From: Bradysia coprophila
Taxonomy: Eukaryota; Arthropoda; Insecta; Diptera; Sciaridae
Length of the DNA: 64,000 nt
NCBI RefSeq assembly: GCF_014529535.1
Contig: NW_023503493.1
Coordinates: forward strand, 1,178,001-1,242,000
Direction: 5' to 3'
Part shown: positions 35,440 to 45,904 of the stretch, in pieces
Numbering within the stretch: the first letter of the stretch is position 1
Layout of the letters: each line of letters opens with the position of its first letter
The notes under the pieces: model-generated
What the model saw: the letters and a program-made list of their open reading frames with translations, nothing else
Database searches by the model: none
Told to the model about the DNA's origin: nothing
Translations under genes and position numbers: made by a program

Positions 35440-36015
35440 GCCATGCCATGGGTGAATTAGGATTTCAAATAATCGGCTCTGCGAGAGGCGAATCAGGATT
35501 CTTTCAATCTCACTAGTAAAATCGCTCCCAGGGTCTAATTAGTTTTTCGTTAAATTTCGTTAAACTTCGCAAAAATTCGTCGAATTTCACTTGTAATGGG
35601 CCCTGCCATGGGCGAATCAAGATTTCAATAAATTTAACGAAATTTCGTAAAATTATCAAATAATTGGCACTGATAATGAGGATTTCGTTAAATTTCACTT
35701 GTAAAAAGCCCTGCCAGGGCTTTCGTTAAATTTCGTTAAACTTCGCAAAATTTCGTTAAATTTCACTAGCAATGGGCCCTGCCATGGGCGAATCAAGATT
35801 TCAATAAATTTAACGAAATTTCGTAAAATTATCAAATAATTGGCACTGATAATGAGGATTTCGTTAAATTTCACTTGTAAAAAGCCCCAGGGCTTTCGTT
35901 AAATTTCGTTAAACTTCGCAAAATTTCGTTAAATTTCACTAGCAATGGGCCCTGCCACGGGCGAAGTCGGTGTTCAATAAATTTAGCGAAATTTCGTTAA
36001 ATTTCTCAAAAATCT
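35440..36015. repeat. Satellite array related to the 193-bp family
   Basis: Repeated 'atgggccctgccatgggcga', 'aaatttaacgaaatttcg' and 'cgcaaaatttcgttaaattt' with a spacing of roughly 175-185 bp; more diverged and with deletions relative to 32540-33385. Intergenic between TMEM185 and the CYB5RL-type gene. Confidence 0.8.
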
Positions 36016-36392
36016 AAGTTTCTGGAAAAAAAATTTTTTTTTTGAGATTTTTACAAATGAGCTCCCAAAAAGGCTTCTTTGAACCAGTCCGACGGTAATT
36101 ATGATGTTCAACAATGAAGTGAACCTGTACTCGAAGTCACGCGGGTTAGTTGCTAGGCTGCATTCTAAAGAGCTTTCGAGAGCTTTAAGCTTCTTTTGTA
36201 ATCCACCGAAATAGTTCACTTTTCCAATGGAATCCAAAAGAAGCTCAAAGCTTTCGAAAGCTCTCCAACGCACACAAACGATGCGATACGATCATTTGCC
36301 TCTGATGTCTGATGTCCACACAAATCTGAACATATTGTTATGCATTCCCCTATCAACTGAACAGATTTAATCCTCTAACGCAGGCTGAACCT
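36016..36392. other. 5' flank of the CYB5RL-type gene
   Basis: Contains an inverted pair ('aaagagctttcgagagctt' near 36167 and 'aagctttcgaaagctct' near 36247). A CTAACGCAG acceptor-like site 18 bp before the start codon might indicate a 5'-UTR intron. No core promoter can be assigned. Confidence 0.4.
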
Positions 36393-37364
36393 ATGAGTGA
36401 CACCATCGAAACGGATGAAATCAAATGCTGCGGTTCCGGATGCAATAACTGTGTGCTTGATGATCGAAAAACTGCCCAAACCACAGATGCATCAAAATCA
36501 ACCAGAGGAAATATCCTAACCGTCGACGGTAGGAAATACATGGCATTCCGCTTGCAACGGAAATGGCAATGTACGGACAATGTTTGGCGATTCAAATACG
36601 TTTACGTGAACGCAGAGGACATGCTTTGCAATTCCTTGGAACTGGTCGTACCACCCGGATGCCATTTAATGATACGCGCAGCAATCGATGACATGAGATC
36701 CGGAACGGATCGGCATGATCAAACAACGATCGGAAATTTCGTCAGTCGTCCGTACACACCAATAAACGTTGATGGCAACAACGGTTCGTTTGAAATTCTA
36801 GCCAAATTCGAACCGAACGGTTTGATGTCGGAATATTTACGGACGAGTTCGGTCGGTGATGTTGTCGACGTGAAGGGACCGTACGGTGATTTCAAATGGA
36901 CACCAAATGCTGCCAGACATTTGATTTGTGTGAGTCAAGGTGTGGGAATCGCTCCGCTCTTTGCTGTAGTGTCCAGTATTCTGAGCAATGAGGAGGATGA
37001 GACGTGGATCGATTTTCTAGCTTGCTTCCGTAGCATTGAAGACATATTGTTACGCGATGAACTGCACGCCTTTCGGGAGTATTGGAATTTTCAGTCGACA
37101 ATTTATTTAGCTGATGAGTCGGCCTGCAGCTGTGATACTGACGCTCGGATCAGCAACTGTGTCTGCATCACAGCGAAAAGAAAATACAACGAAATTTTGT
37201 GCACGTTTCGGTTGGACGAAACGGAACTAGCCAAATTGTTTATTGGAAAGCGAATAGAAAATTGCTTCGTATTGGTATGTGGTACGGGTCGGTTTATAAA
37301 TTCGATAAAAATGTCGTTGGAAAAGCTACACATTAAAGACGAAAATTTAATCGTTTTCGATTGA
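36393..37364 (+). CDS. CYB5RL: NADH-cytochrome b5 reductase-like protein
   Basis: One uninterrupted exon encodes 323 residues. Residues 11-23 (KCCGSGCNNCVLD) form the cysteine-rich oxidoreductase-like amino-terminal motif found in CYB5RL proteins. The rest is a ferredoxin-reductase fold: SRPYTP (118-123) binds FAD, GPYG lies at 162-165, SQGVGIAPL (182-190) is the pyridine-nucleotide-binding loop, and CGTGRF (296-301) sits where the family has its terminal CGPP-type motif. The expected activity is electron transfer from NADH to a haem acceptor; the real substrate of this subgroup is not settled. There is no membrane anchor or signal peptide. It is convergent with AGBL4, with stop codons only 344 bp apart. 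The start is the first ATG of the frame. Confidence 0.9.
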   Translation: MSDTIETDEIKCCGSGCNNCVLDDRKTAQTTDASKSTRGNILTVDGRKYMAFRLQRKWQCTDNVWRFKYVYVNAEDMLCNSLELVVPPGCHLMIRAAIDDMRSGTDRHDQTTIGNFVSRPYTPINVDGNNGSFEILAKFEPNGLMSEYLRTSSVGDVVDVKGPYGDFKWTPNAARHLICVSQGVGIAPLFAVVSSILSNEEDETWIDFLACFRSIEDILLRDELHAFREYWNFQSTIYLADESACSCDTDARISNCVCITAKRKYNEILCTFRLDETELAKLFIGKRIENCFVLVCGTGRFINSIKMSLEKLHIKDENLIVFD

Positions 37365-37708
37365 GAAATGAAAAATGAAAATTGTTTCCTTTAGCTCGCC
37401 TGGAAACCAGTCCTGAGGGAGGTGCGGGAAAGTATACTCTTCAAAGACTCATTAACTATTTACTACAATTTTTACGTCTGAAAATTTACGTGAAAAAATT
37501 GGACAAAAAAAAAAGAAGAAATCCGCTTCCCGTCTCCTACTGATTTTCCGATGCAATAATTCTTCCACAGTTCCACAGATCGAAACAGTGGTGCAAACCC
37601 TTCGCTCTCAATTATTGTTGTAAATAGTTGACGATGTGAAAATGGTTATTGTCCCAATTTGAGTGTTTGAAGGGCATACTTTTCCCGTTTTCCCGAATCT
37701 CCCCGGTC
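37365..37708. other. Convergent intergenic interval with inverted ends
   Basis: Separates the stop codons of the CYB5RL-type gene and AGBL4. An inverted pair ('gtgcgggaaagtatactctt' at 37422 and 'gaagggcatacttttcccg' at 37670) spans most of it, so a small MITE-like element probably supplies both 3' ends. Confidence 0.5.
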
Positions 37709-40700
37709 TTACTGTTGCTTAGTCTTGCCTCTCCTCTCCTCATTAAATCTCTTCGTGGCCTGTTCCAATCCACCTCTAGTTAACTGATTGAAATCGATAA
37801 TCGATAAGCACGGTTTCGGCGGCACATTCAACGTTTCAGCACCGCTTTTCATGTAATTCGTTGTCGTCGACACAGTGGTATGTATTTTCGGCAACGCCGG
37901 TCCCTTGAATTCATTCGAAAAGTCCAAATTGTTGAATTTCGACGACTGTATCGCCAGCAATGAAAACTGGTCGTGACTCATGTTCATGTAAATGTTTCCC
38001 GACGACCTTGTGCCGAATCCGTAACCGTACTGTCCATAGCGAACGGGCGAACCATCGTTCGATGTATCGCTGTCGTATCGAATCGACAGATCTGTGTAGC
38101 TGATCGGTGCGTTGATACGAGTGGTTTTCGGGCGAACTTTTACCTCTTGCTTGACACGCGATCGACCACGAGGACGATGCGTTTTCGGGCGTCCTTTGCG
38201 TGGATGGATTTCGGTCATAAGCGGGATGGCAAGGACATTGGTGAAGCGGTAGTACTCGAAAATTGTGCGGGTTACGTTACGGCCGAATCGCATGTCTAAT
38301 TCCGTGCCAATGTAAGGAATAAAATCAGCGCAAAATTTGAAGAAAAAAAAAATGAAATTTTGACTGAAATGACTGAACAACAAAAGGATACATCCATCTT
38401 CGGTGTACTGGGTCAAGATATCGGTTCCTTTGACGTAGAAGCCACACATCGAAACCTCCAACGTATACGAGTTAACGGTATCGGAAAGTCGTTCACAGCA
38501 AAATCTCCTTGCCGAACCTTGCTTACGTTCGTCTGCATTGAACAGCATATTGGGCTGGTTAAAATCGTCACAGTTTGTCGACAGCAATTTCGGGAAAACC
38601 AAATGCCTTTCGTAGCGGTACACGTCCTCGTACGTATTACCATAAATGAACGATCCATTCAGCGTGCTGTGCGCATGGAAATCGATGACGAAGTCGATTT
38701 GGTAGCACTAGAAGTATATGAGTTCTGTCGCTGGACATTGTCAATCGATAGTCATGCTGAACACTTACATCTGAATTGTCGATCTCTTTCAACAACTCCT
38801 TTATGGCTAGAATGGTCGGACTCGAGAATTCGGATGACACATTCCAACAGCGATTCAAATCTTGTCCGACCAAGTTGCACCGGTTATTGCCCAGAAATAC
38901 ACCGTCCGGATTCACCATCGGTATTATTTTGAACACGAAATTCTCGCGCAAAATGCTGGCCATCGGATGATGACTTAGGAGAAATTCCATGAATCCTGTT
39001 GAAGATACAAGACGAACTCACTTCGAGACAATGACCAGGTACACAACGACGCGATGTAGTAGGCGATGATTTGTTAACCTTTAAAAGCTCAAAGTTCACA
39101 AAAGCCCTTAAAGCCTAACAAAGAATCGCTCCCGTGGAATTATGTTCAGACAACAGATAAAAAGGGTGGCGAGACATTTCAACACGGTCAATATCGTCGG
39201 AAACGATATTATCGTCTAGAAAACGACATCATCGTTCAGTAAACGACATCATCGTTCAGGAAACGACATCATCGTTCAGGAAACGACATTATCATTCAGG
39301 AAACGACATTATCGTTCAGTGAACGACATCATCGTTCAGGAAACGATATTATCGTTCAGGAAACGACATCATCGTTCAGGAAACGACATTATCGTTCAGG
39401 AAACGACATTATCGTTCAGGAAACGACATTATCGTTCAGTGAACGACATCATCGTTCAGGAAACGATATTATCGTTCAGGAAACGACATCATCGTTCAGG
39501 AAACGACATTATCATTCAGGAAACGACATTATCGTTCAGGAAACGATATCATTGTTCAGGAAACGATATTATCGTTCAGTGAACGACATCATCGTTCAGG
39601 AAACGATATTATCGTTCAGGAAACGACATCATCGTTCAGGAAACGACATTATCGTTCAGGAAACGACATCATCGTTCAGGAAACGACATTATCGTTCAGT
39701 AAACGACATTATCGTTCAGTGAACGACATCATCGTTCAGGAAACGATATTATCGTTCAGGAAACGACATCATCGTTCAGGAAACGATAATATCGTTCCTG
39801 ACAATATTGACCGTTTGGAAATGTCGCCTCTCCATAAAATACCTTGGCACACAAATGATGCTGGACTCTCTCCCGGATGCGTTCGCACAAGAATCACAAT
39901 TACTCTGATCAAGTTCTTGCTATCAACTTTCAGTGGTTTCTCCACATGGTCCACTGTAACACTATAACGAGGAGCAAGAAAGGAATAACTGCATGAAAAG
40001 CGCATCAGCAACCGACTCAATAACTTCCTCAACTTACAGTTCCAACTTTCTTCCTTGCTGAAAAGTGAGAATATTTTCAATACCAACAAGAGACCTCCTA
40101 TCTGAATCTTCACCTACCAATGTCTTACCGATAACCGTTCGTTCGAAAGTGTTAGGGAAAATGGTTTCTAGAACCCCCAGATAGGATTGAAGCCTCGAAA
40201 AACTGTATGGAGGTGCCACAGCGAATTGATAGACTTCGTCCTCCTTTTCAAAAGCAAATGCAAAGCTGAGCACGTAATGGTTTTGATGGACTGGTGAACG
40301 ATAGTAGAAGACATGTTGTCGTGGTAGACGTTGCCTAGATGGTAGGCGATCGATTAGTAAAAAAAAGATTTTTATTTTTGGATCGATCGAACGAACCACT
40401 TCGGGCGTCCAGATGACTTGACCAACGGTGTTAAGCCTTCTTTGAATAAGTTTCGATTTTTGCTGATGTTGACGATGTTAAAGATTACCCGTTGATCTTG
40501 CTTCACGTTGTCGACGGTAAAATTGAACCAAAATCTGTATCGTGGATTGCACGTGTCTGGACGGAGAAAAAGGTCGTATTCGAATTCGCCAACCAGATCG
40601 GCTCTGCCCAAATTTCCAGTTTCAAATGCCGCGTCAAAGCATAAATGACCTCTCTTTGCTGTGTTTGGAAGGTTAAGGTAGCCTCACAGTCATCCGTTTT

Positions 40701-41158
40701 GTCTCCGTTTTCATTTCAGTTGTCATTCGGAGTCAAAACGGATGACTGCGAACTCGGACTTAATTTGAGTGCAAAGTACATGAACCGCTGAAGGTAATGA
40801 GGGATTCTTTTGAAAAACAGCCGACGGAAATCGGACACATTTTCCAGTGGAAGTTTTTGTGAGTGCCCAGAAAGGTATTCGGCTCTAGAAGCCAAAACCA
40901 GCCTCAAAAAATTTCTTCGAATTTTGTGTGGCTAGTTGGTTGTTGGTACATACTTTGGCTGAGCGTAAATTTTATTACCTTTTCCACTATGTCCTGGTGG
41001 CCGAATGATGACCCGACTAACATTACCCAATCCTCCTTCTCCATCGCTGTCTTCACTGTCTGCAAACAATGTTTAAAAATGATTCAGAAATCTTTGATTG
41101 AACGAAATCGATTCAGATCTCCCCCAAATAAACAACCTTCTTCCGCCCTCTGATACAT
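37709..41158 (-). CDS. AGBL4: Cytosolic carboxypeptidase 6 (AGBL4/CCP6-like)
   Basis: Minus-strand exons: 41059-40979, 40658-40397, 40334-40118, 40057-40038 (a 20-nt micro-exon), 39961-39843, 38995-38769, 38707-38392 and 38295-37709. A weak first exon at 41158-41137 (MYQRAEE, donor GTTGTT) fits the phase. The product is about 616 residues. The amino-terminal CCP domain includes VGEFEYDLFLRPDTCNPRY and RPKWQRLP. The M14 zinc site is visible as HPGE (H229, E232) and DFHAHS (H327), with NPDGV, DLNR and catalytic E400 in YTLEVS. The family removes glutamates from tubulin and other proteins in the cytosol. The catalytic domain ends near 440; a basic, low-complexity tail of about 175 residues follows, which vertebrate CCP6 lacks at this length. 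Intron 6 holds a minisatellite. Exon 1 is uncertain, the rest firm. Confidence 0.88.
39164..39834. mobile_element. TIR-framed 20-bp minisatellite in AGBL4 intron
   Basis: About 29 tandem copies of a 20-bp unit (gttcaggaaacgacatcatc with cagtgaacg and atatt variants) are enclosed by inverted ends: 'ggcgagacatttcaacacgg', then 'tcaatatcgtcggaaacg' (39168-39206), mirrored by 'cgttcctgacaatattga', then 'ccgtttggaaatgtcgcc' (39793-39828). The unit itself contains the palindromic word CGATATTATCG. It lies wholly within the intron between exons 6 and 7, so coding is not affected. Confidence 0.85.
40684..40751. repeat. Small hairpin in AGBL4 intron
   Basis: 'tcacagtcatccgttttg' is mirrored by 'caaaacggatgactgcga' with a loop of about 30 bp. 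It lies 26 bp upstream (in gene orientation) of the acceptor of the exon that starts at 40658. Confidence 0.7.
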
Positions 41159-42632
41159 CGACGTATGCTGCAGCGGATCTACAGGCCTGATCATCATTTT
41201 GGTCGAATGGTTTACGAAAACAATTAAAATTAGATTCGACTGACTACAGTCGAGTTCGGAGAGCTCTATTGACTGGATTGTACCGCTTTGGTGAATGGAT
41301 GCCGAGTGAACATAGTGATTCGGTTTGGTCTACTTCTGAGACATGCAATGACTTTCGAATCCGTGTTTGTACACCTGGATATCAATATGTGTGTCTTATT
41401 TACCTTCTTAAAGTTAAATTGCTTCGCACCACCCCTTTCAAACAACTAATTCTGCCAATTCGTTAAACTAACGATATTTTACCAGCAAGGGTTGTGCTCA
41501 ATGGACTGATTGAGTGTATACAGATTCATCTAACCCTTTGAACTTTAGTCCCGAGTTTGGGGATGTTTCTTTGAGACTCAATGCATCTACAGGATCAGGA
41601 CCGTTTTCATCTAAATTTCTTTTTGTACAAAATTCGCGACAAAATTATTTAACAAAACGCCCAGCCCTACAAACCAGCCAGCTAGTTATTGAGTGTATTT
41701 ATACGTAACAAGGTGTTTAAATTGAATAAGAAAGTTATTTCATTTCAACACACCACCTTCTTGTGCACAAAAACCAATTTGTAGCGTGTGTTGAATTCAT
41801 TTTCATTATGTGAGAAGGTATGCACATAAAGGATGCATTTCCTCTGATTTACGGAAATATTTCTATTTAAAGAAAACCCACACACCTGGAAGTGTTAAAA
41901 TTAGACTTAAAATTTTGTTCGTTTTTACCTAACATAGTACACAGGTTGTTGTTACACACACACATCGTTTAGCTGCCATTTACGTAACGTTTGGAGGAAA
42001 ACTTAAATTTTTAATTTACGTGCGTGGAATTGTTGGCTGTTTGGATATATCGGGTTCGGGTATGAATTGCTCTGAGGCTATATTAACCTGTCACATACGG
42101 CTATTCATCTGTTATCGATAACGACGACAAAAATAATGACAAGCTCTGGGTAATATGGTCTCTTTTATGGTAAAATGAATGTTAAAAAAATTGAAGTACT
42201 AGATTTGAAATCAACAGATTAAAAATACTTTGATTCGATGGAAGTAATAGACCCGATAAAAGTACTAGTCATATGCTTGTCGTCTGTAGCAGGTTAAGCT
42301 TCATTTAAACAAGTTTTAACTTGAAGTTTGGTTTGATCATAAATCAGAAAAAAACAAACTAGCGGGAAACAGCTCCCGAAAAAATTCAGTTAAAGTCACG
42401 AAAAGTATTGAAAATAAATTCACGAAATTACCGGAAATTCCCGTAAAGTCACGAAAATTCACGGAAAGTAACGAGACTAAAGAAAAAGGCTTCGGAAAGT
42501 CGAGGCCCAGAACCGCAAAAAAGTCACAAATTTAACCGGAAAATCTCAAAGTCAACCGGAAATTCAAAAAAATCAAGTAAAGTCACGAAATGTCACGTCA
42601 CAAAAATCAAGGAAGTACCAGAAGTCCAGGTT
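41159..42632. other. 5' flank of AGBL4; no gene seen
   Basis: No frame with recognisable content. 42360-42610 has a loose repetition of 'gtcacgaaa' and 'accggaaa' words. The AGBL4 promoter should lie near 41160-41400 on the minus strand, without an identifiable core motif. Confidence 0.4.
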
Positions 42633-42749
42633 CTGAATTAACAGGTTAAGAGAACACCGAGTTGATCACGAAGGCTGTGCTGAGTGCGTTTATTATCAAT
42701 TTCAGTGTCACCCGCCTTCCTTGTTGTCTTAACCTGTTCTTTCAGACTC
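42633..42749. repeat. Short inverted-repeat element (AACAGGTTAAG ends)
   Basis: Ends 'tctgaattaacaggttaag' and 'cttaacctgttctttcaga' are inverted. Further ends of this type occur at about 42876-42892 and 63100-63119, so this is a dispersed MITE-like family. Confidence 0.6.
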
Positions 42750-43621
42750 TTGAATCAACTTGCAAACAAATTTTTTTTTAGTAATTTGAAGTCGCCATAT
42801 AAAGTTTCACGAACCTAGGTGGCGCCACAGGAAACTTTTGATGCCACCGCCTTCATAATCAATTCAAAAGTGCCTTAACCTGTTCTTTTGAGTGGAATGG
42901 AAACTTAAAGTTTGCACAAGACCACAAAATACGATCCTGCCATAGTATGAAGGTACGAATGAAGTTACGACGAATCCACACAATGCTAATTTGTAGCCTA
43001 AATTCGCGCGAAAAAGTGTACGTTTGATGTTAACTTCCCATCCGTGTACTCTCTGGAAAAGGAGGGATCATCGTTTTGTGTCAAGAAGTGTTGGCTTTGA
43101 GTAACTATGATAAACGTTTGTGGTGATGTAGCCCACTACGAGAAAATGCAGAATTTGTGCCAATTTTAGTGAACTATTGAGTTTTCTCGTAGGAGGTTTC
43201 ATCACCACAAACATTTATTACTTTCACCAACGCGCTTCAAGCAAAAGTGCTATTAATGACAGCTGCCAAATAGAGTACTATTTTGTATGTAATTTTGTCC
43301 CCACTCTTTGTACAGTGTAAAATTTTGTATGGAACACTGTCAAGTTTCAGTACCCTAATTAAAGCACCACTTTTGCTTGAAGTGCGTTGTTTTCACTCAA
43401 AACCAACACATTTTGTCACAAAACGATGTCACACTTTTTCTAGTGGATGAGAAGTTAAGTGTCCATTCCACTCCCAACAAAAAGCGTTCCGTGAGAGAGC
43501 CGTGAGAGAGCAAACTGTCAAATAAACAAAGCAAAAATTGAAAAAATTCAATTTTGTCTCTCACACGGAGTACTTTTTTGGTAAGAGGTAACTAAGCATT
43601 ATCATCGTAAGTATCTCATTT
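42750..43621. repeat. Cluster of imperfect inverted repeats
   Basis: Inverted pairs include 'cgtttgtggtgatg' (about 43114) with 'catcaccacaaaca' (43200), and 'cgcttcaagcaaaagtg' (43231) with 'cacttttgcttgaagtgcg' (43369). The right edge (43480-43580) resembles the 21412-21500 element inverted. No gene. Confidence 0.5.
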
Positions 43622-44860
43622 TTAGCCCCGTACGAAGTACGAAGGGGCTTATAGGATTACGATGCCGTGTGTAATTGATGGAATTCGAAGCAGACGGTAA
43701 GGGCAAAGTGTTTGCCTATACTCATAGATGACGAATCCGCAATAAAAATTTGGGCCGTCTGTCTGTCACGTCGATATCTTGAGTAAATCAAATCCGATTT
43801 CAATTTTTTTTTCCCCTGAAAGATAGTCAAAATAGTGAGGCTAGGGCCACCTAAGTGATTTAAGGTCTTTTGGTGATATTTATGGCAAAATAAACGATGG
43901 AAATGTAAATGACACGGCAAATGATAGGTATTGTCAATACCAATCCAGGAAAATCGGGTGAGTGGACCGTGAGTTAGGGCCTTAGAAGTGAAAAGCTACT
44001 AGGGCCCTATGTGTATTTTACATAGAACTCAAGTAAATTTAATCCGTTTTTCGTAATTTTTGTTTCATTTGGAAGGTAATCGAACGCCGAATAGAAAGCT
44101 GTTGAAAAAAAAATTAAATTTGGGTCCTTGGACTAAGGCCACTACTAGGGCCCTATGTGTATTTTACATTGAACTCGAGTAAATTTCATTCGTTTTTCGT
44201 AATTTTTGTGTCATTTGGAAGGTAAACAAAGGCCGAATAGAATGTTGTTGAAAAAAAAAAATTAAATTTGGGTCCTCGGACTAAGGCCGCTACTAGGGCC
44301 CTATGCGTATTTTTTACATACAACTCGAGTAAATTTCATCCGTTTTTCGTAATTTTTGTTTCATTTGAAAGATAATCGAACACCGAATAGAATGTTGTTG
44401 AAAAAAAAAAAAAATTGGATCCTTGGACTAAGGCCGTTACTAGGGCCCTATGTGTATTTTACATATAACTCGAGCAAATTTCATCCGTTTTTCGTAATTT
44501 TTGTTTCATTTGGAAGGTAATCAAAGGCCGAATAGAATGTTGTTGAAAAAAAAAAAAATTGGATCCTTGGACTAAGGCCGTTACTAGGGCCCTATGTGTA
44601 TTTATACTCAATAAATTAAAATTTTAGGGCTATTTGAAATTTTTGTTTTATTTGAAAGGAACGTCGTACGGGGCTTCGTAATTGCGCTCTGCGCAATTTC
44701 TAAGATGTACACATTACATAATAATTTTACTTTAACTACTTTAACCGGCGCATAGGCTTACGGTCAAAGTAGGGTGACAGACGCACTAGGGTCACGTACG
44801 CAATAGATATACGGGGTTCAGTCGCAGCAAACGCTCCGACTGATCTGATGGCTCGTTTTC
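43622..44860 (+). repeat. GTACGAAGTAC-family interspersed repeat, copy 2
   Basis: Starts 'tagccccgtacgaagtacg' then 'aaggggcttataggattacg', and ends 'gatggctcgttt', co-linear with 2098-3250. AGCCCCGTACGA near the start is perfectly inverted as TCGTACGGGGCT at about 44663-44674. The interior has four to five tandem units with 'actagggccctatg(t/c)gtatt'. This copy has a shorter microsatellite and different small deletions from copy 1. Confidence 0.75.
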
Positions 44861-45904
44861 GCACAAATGTAGGCTACAATTTTTGCACTACACCCCATTG
44901 AAATCGAGTGCAAGGCATATACAGAACATGTTAATGGTTCAGTAAAGAACATACGATTAAGGGTTATGACTCGTCCCAATGACAAGACCAATTAATTTAC
45001 ATGCGTCGACAACCGTCCTTTTCTTGTTTTAAGCACTACCTACAAGACATGGCTTGGCATAAAATTGAAAAGTTTCGTTTTAGTGTGTTTATTGACCGCG
45101 GCTTCGGCTCCAATTAACAAAATTCAGACCAAACTCTCGATTTCATCTTTTTTTCCTAGGTATGTAAATAACTAATTCTTTCCATTCCAGTTGTTGTAAA
45201 TAACTATTCGCTTAGTCGAGATGATCAAGGAATAAGACACATGGGACCAAATAACAAAAGAACCAAAGTACTTAATATTAACTTAAGTGCGTAAAACGTT
45301 ATGAAGTAAGAAAAAATATTTCATTAAACTCGTACGTTATGTAAAAGTGCCATCATTCTATGGAGAAGACTTATTTTTCCAACTTATTTCCTGGATTCGG
45401 TTAAATCCGGATTATTTGTTGAATAAATCCAAAATGTAGTTAAGAAAGTAAAATGAAAGCATACCATCCCACCATTACTGTACTGCCTTCTTCAAGTACT
45501 TCCCTCACAAATGTAAAATCTTTCTGTTTTACTTACCGGACATTTTCCGATTCGGACCATCAAACAGTGGTTCCTAGTGTTTGTCCTTTTTCGGAGTTCT
45601 TTTTACGTTTCCATCACCAACAACAACAATTAATTTTTCCGTAAACTATCAGTTACATGTCTCGATAAGGACCGAATCGTCGAATGAATTCAATTTTGAG
45701 ACGAGCTCATAATGCCTATAGTTCCCGAACCACTATCAAAATGTGACAATGAAACCATCAATTTTACCCACCAATTCAGTTTATTATGTGAAATGTGAAA
45801 TATCGATTTTTTTCGATGTTCATTTGATGGAATTTTTACGCGCTAGTCGGGGAGAGTCGGGTGCGCATTTCGTCATCCTTACAAAAATGGCAGGCGTACT
45901 GTCA
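44861..45904. other. No gene seen
   Basis: AT-rich sequence with short frames only. 'aaatgtaggctacaattttt' at 44862 is an inverted remnant of the 'aatttgtagcctac' repeat family of 19-20 kb. Confidence 0.4.

Noticed and set aside
38360-38932. 191-codon plus-strand open frame
   Set aside because: It is the antisense shadow of conserved AGBL4 exons on the minus strand.
39199-39800. Possible CRISPR-like array of short repeats
   Set aside because: Units are contiguous 20-bp tandem copies without spacers, in an intron of an animal gene; it is a minisatellite.
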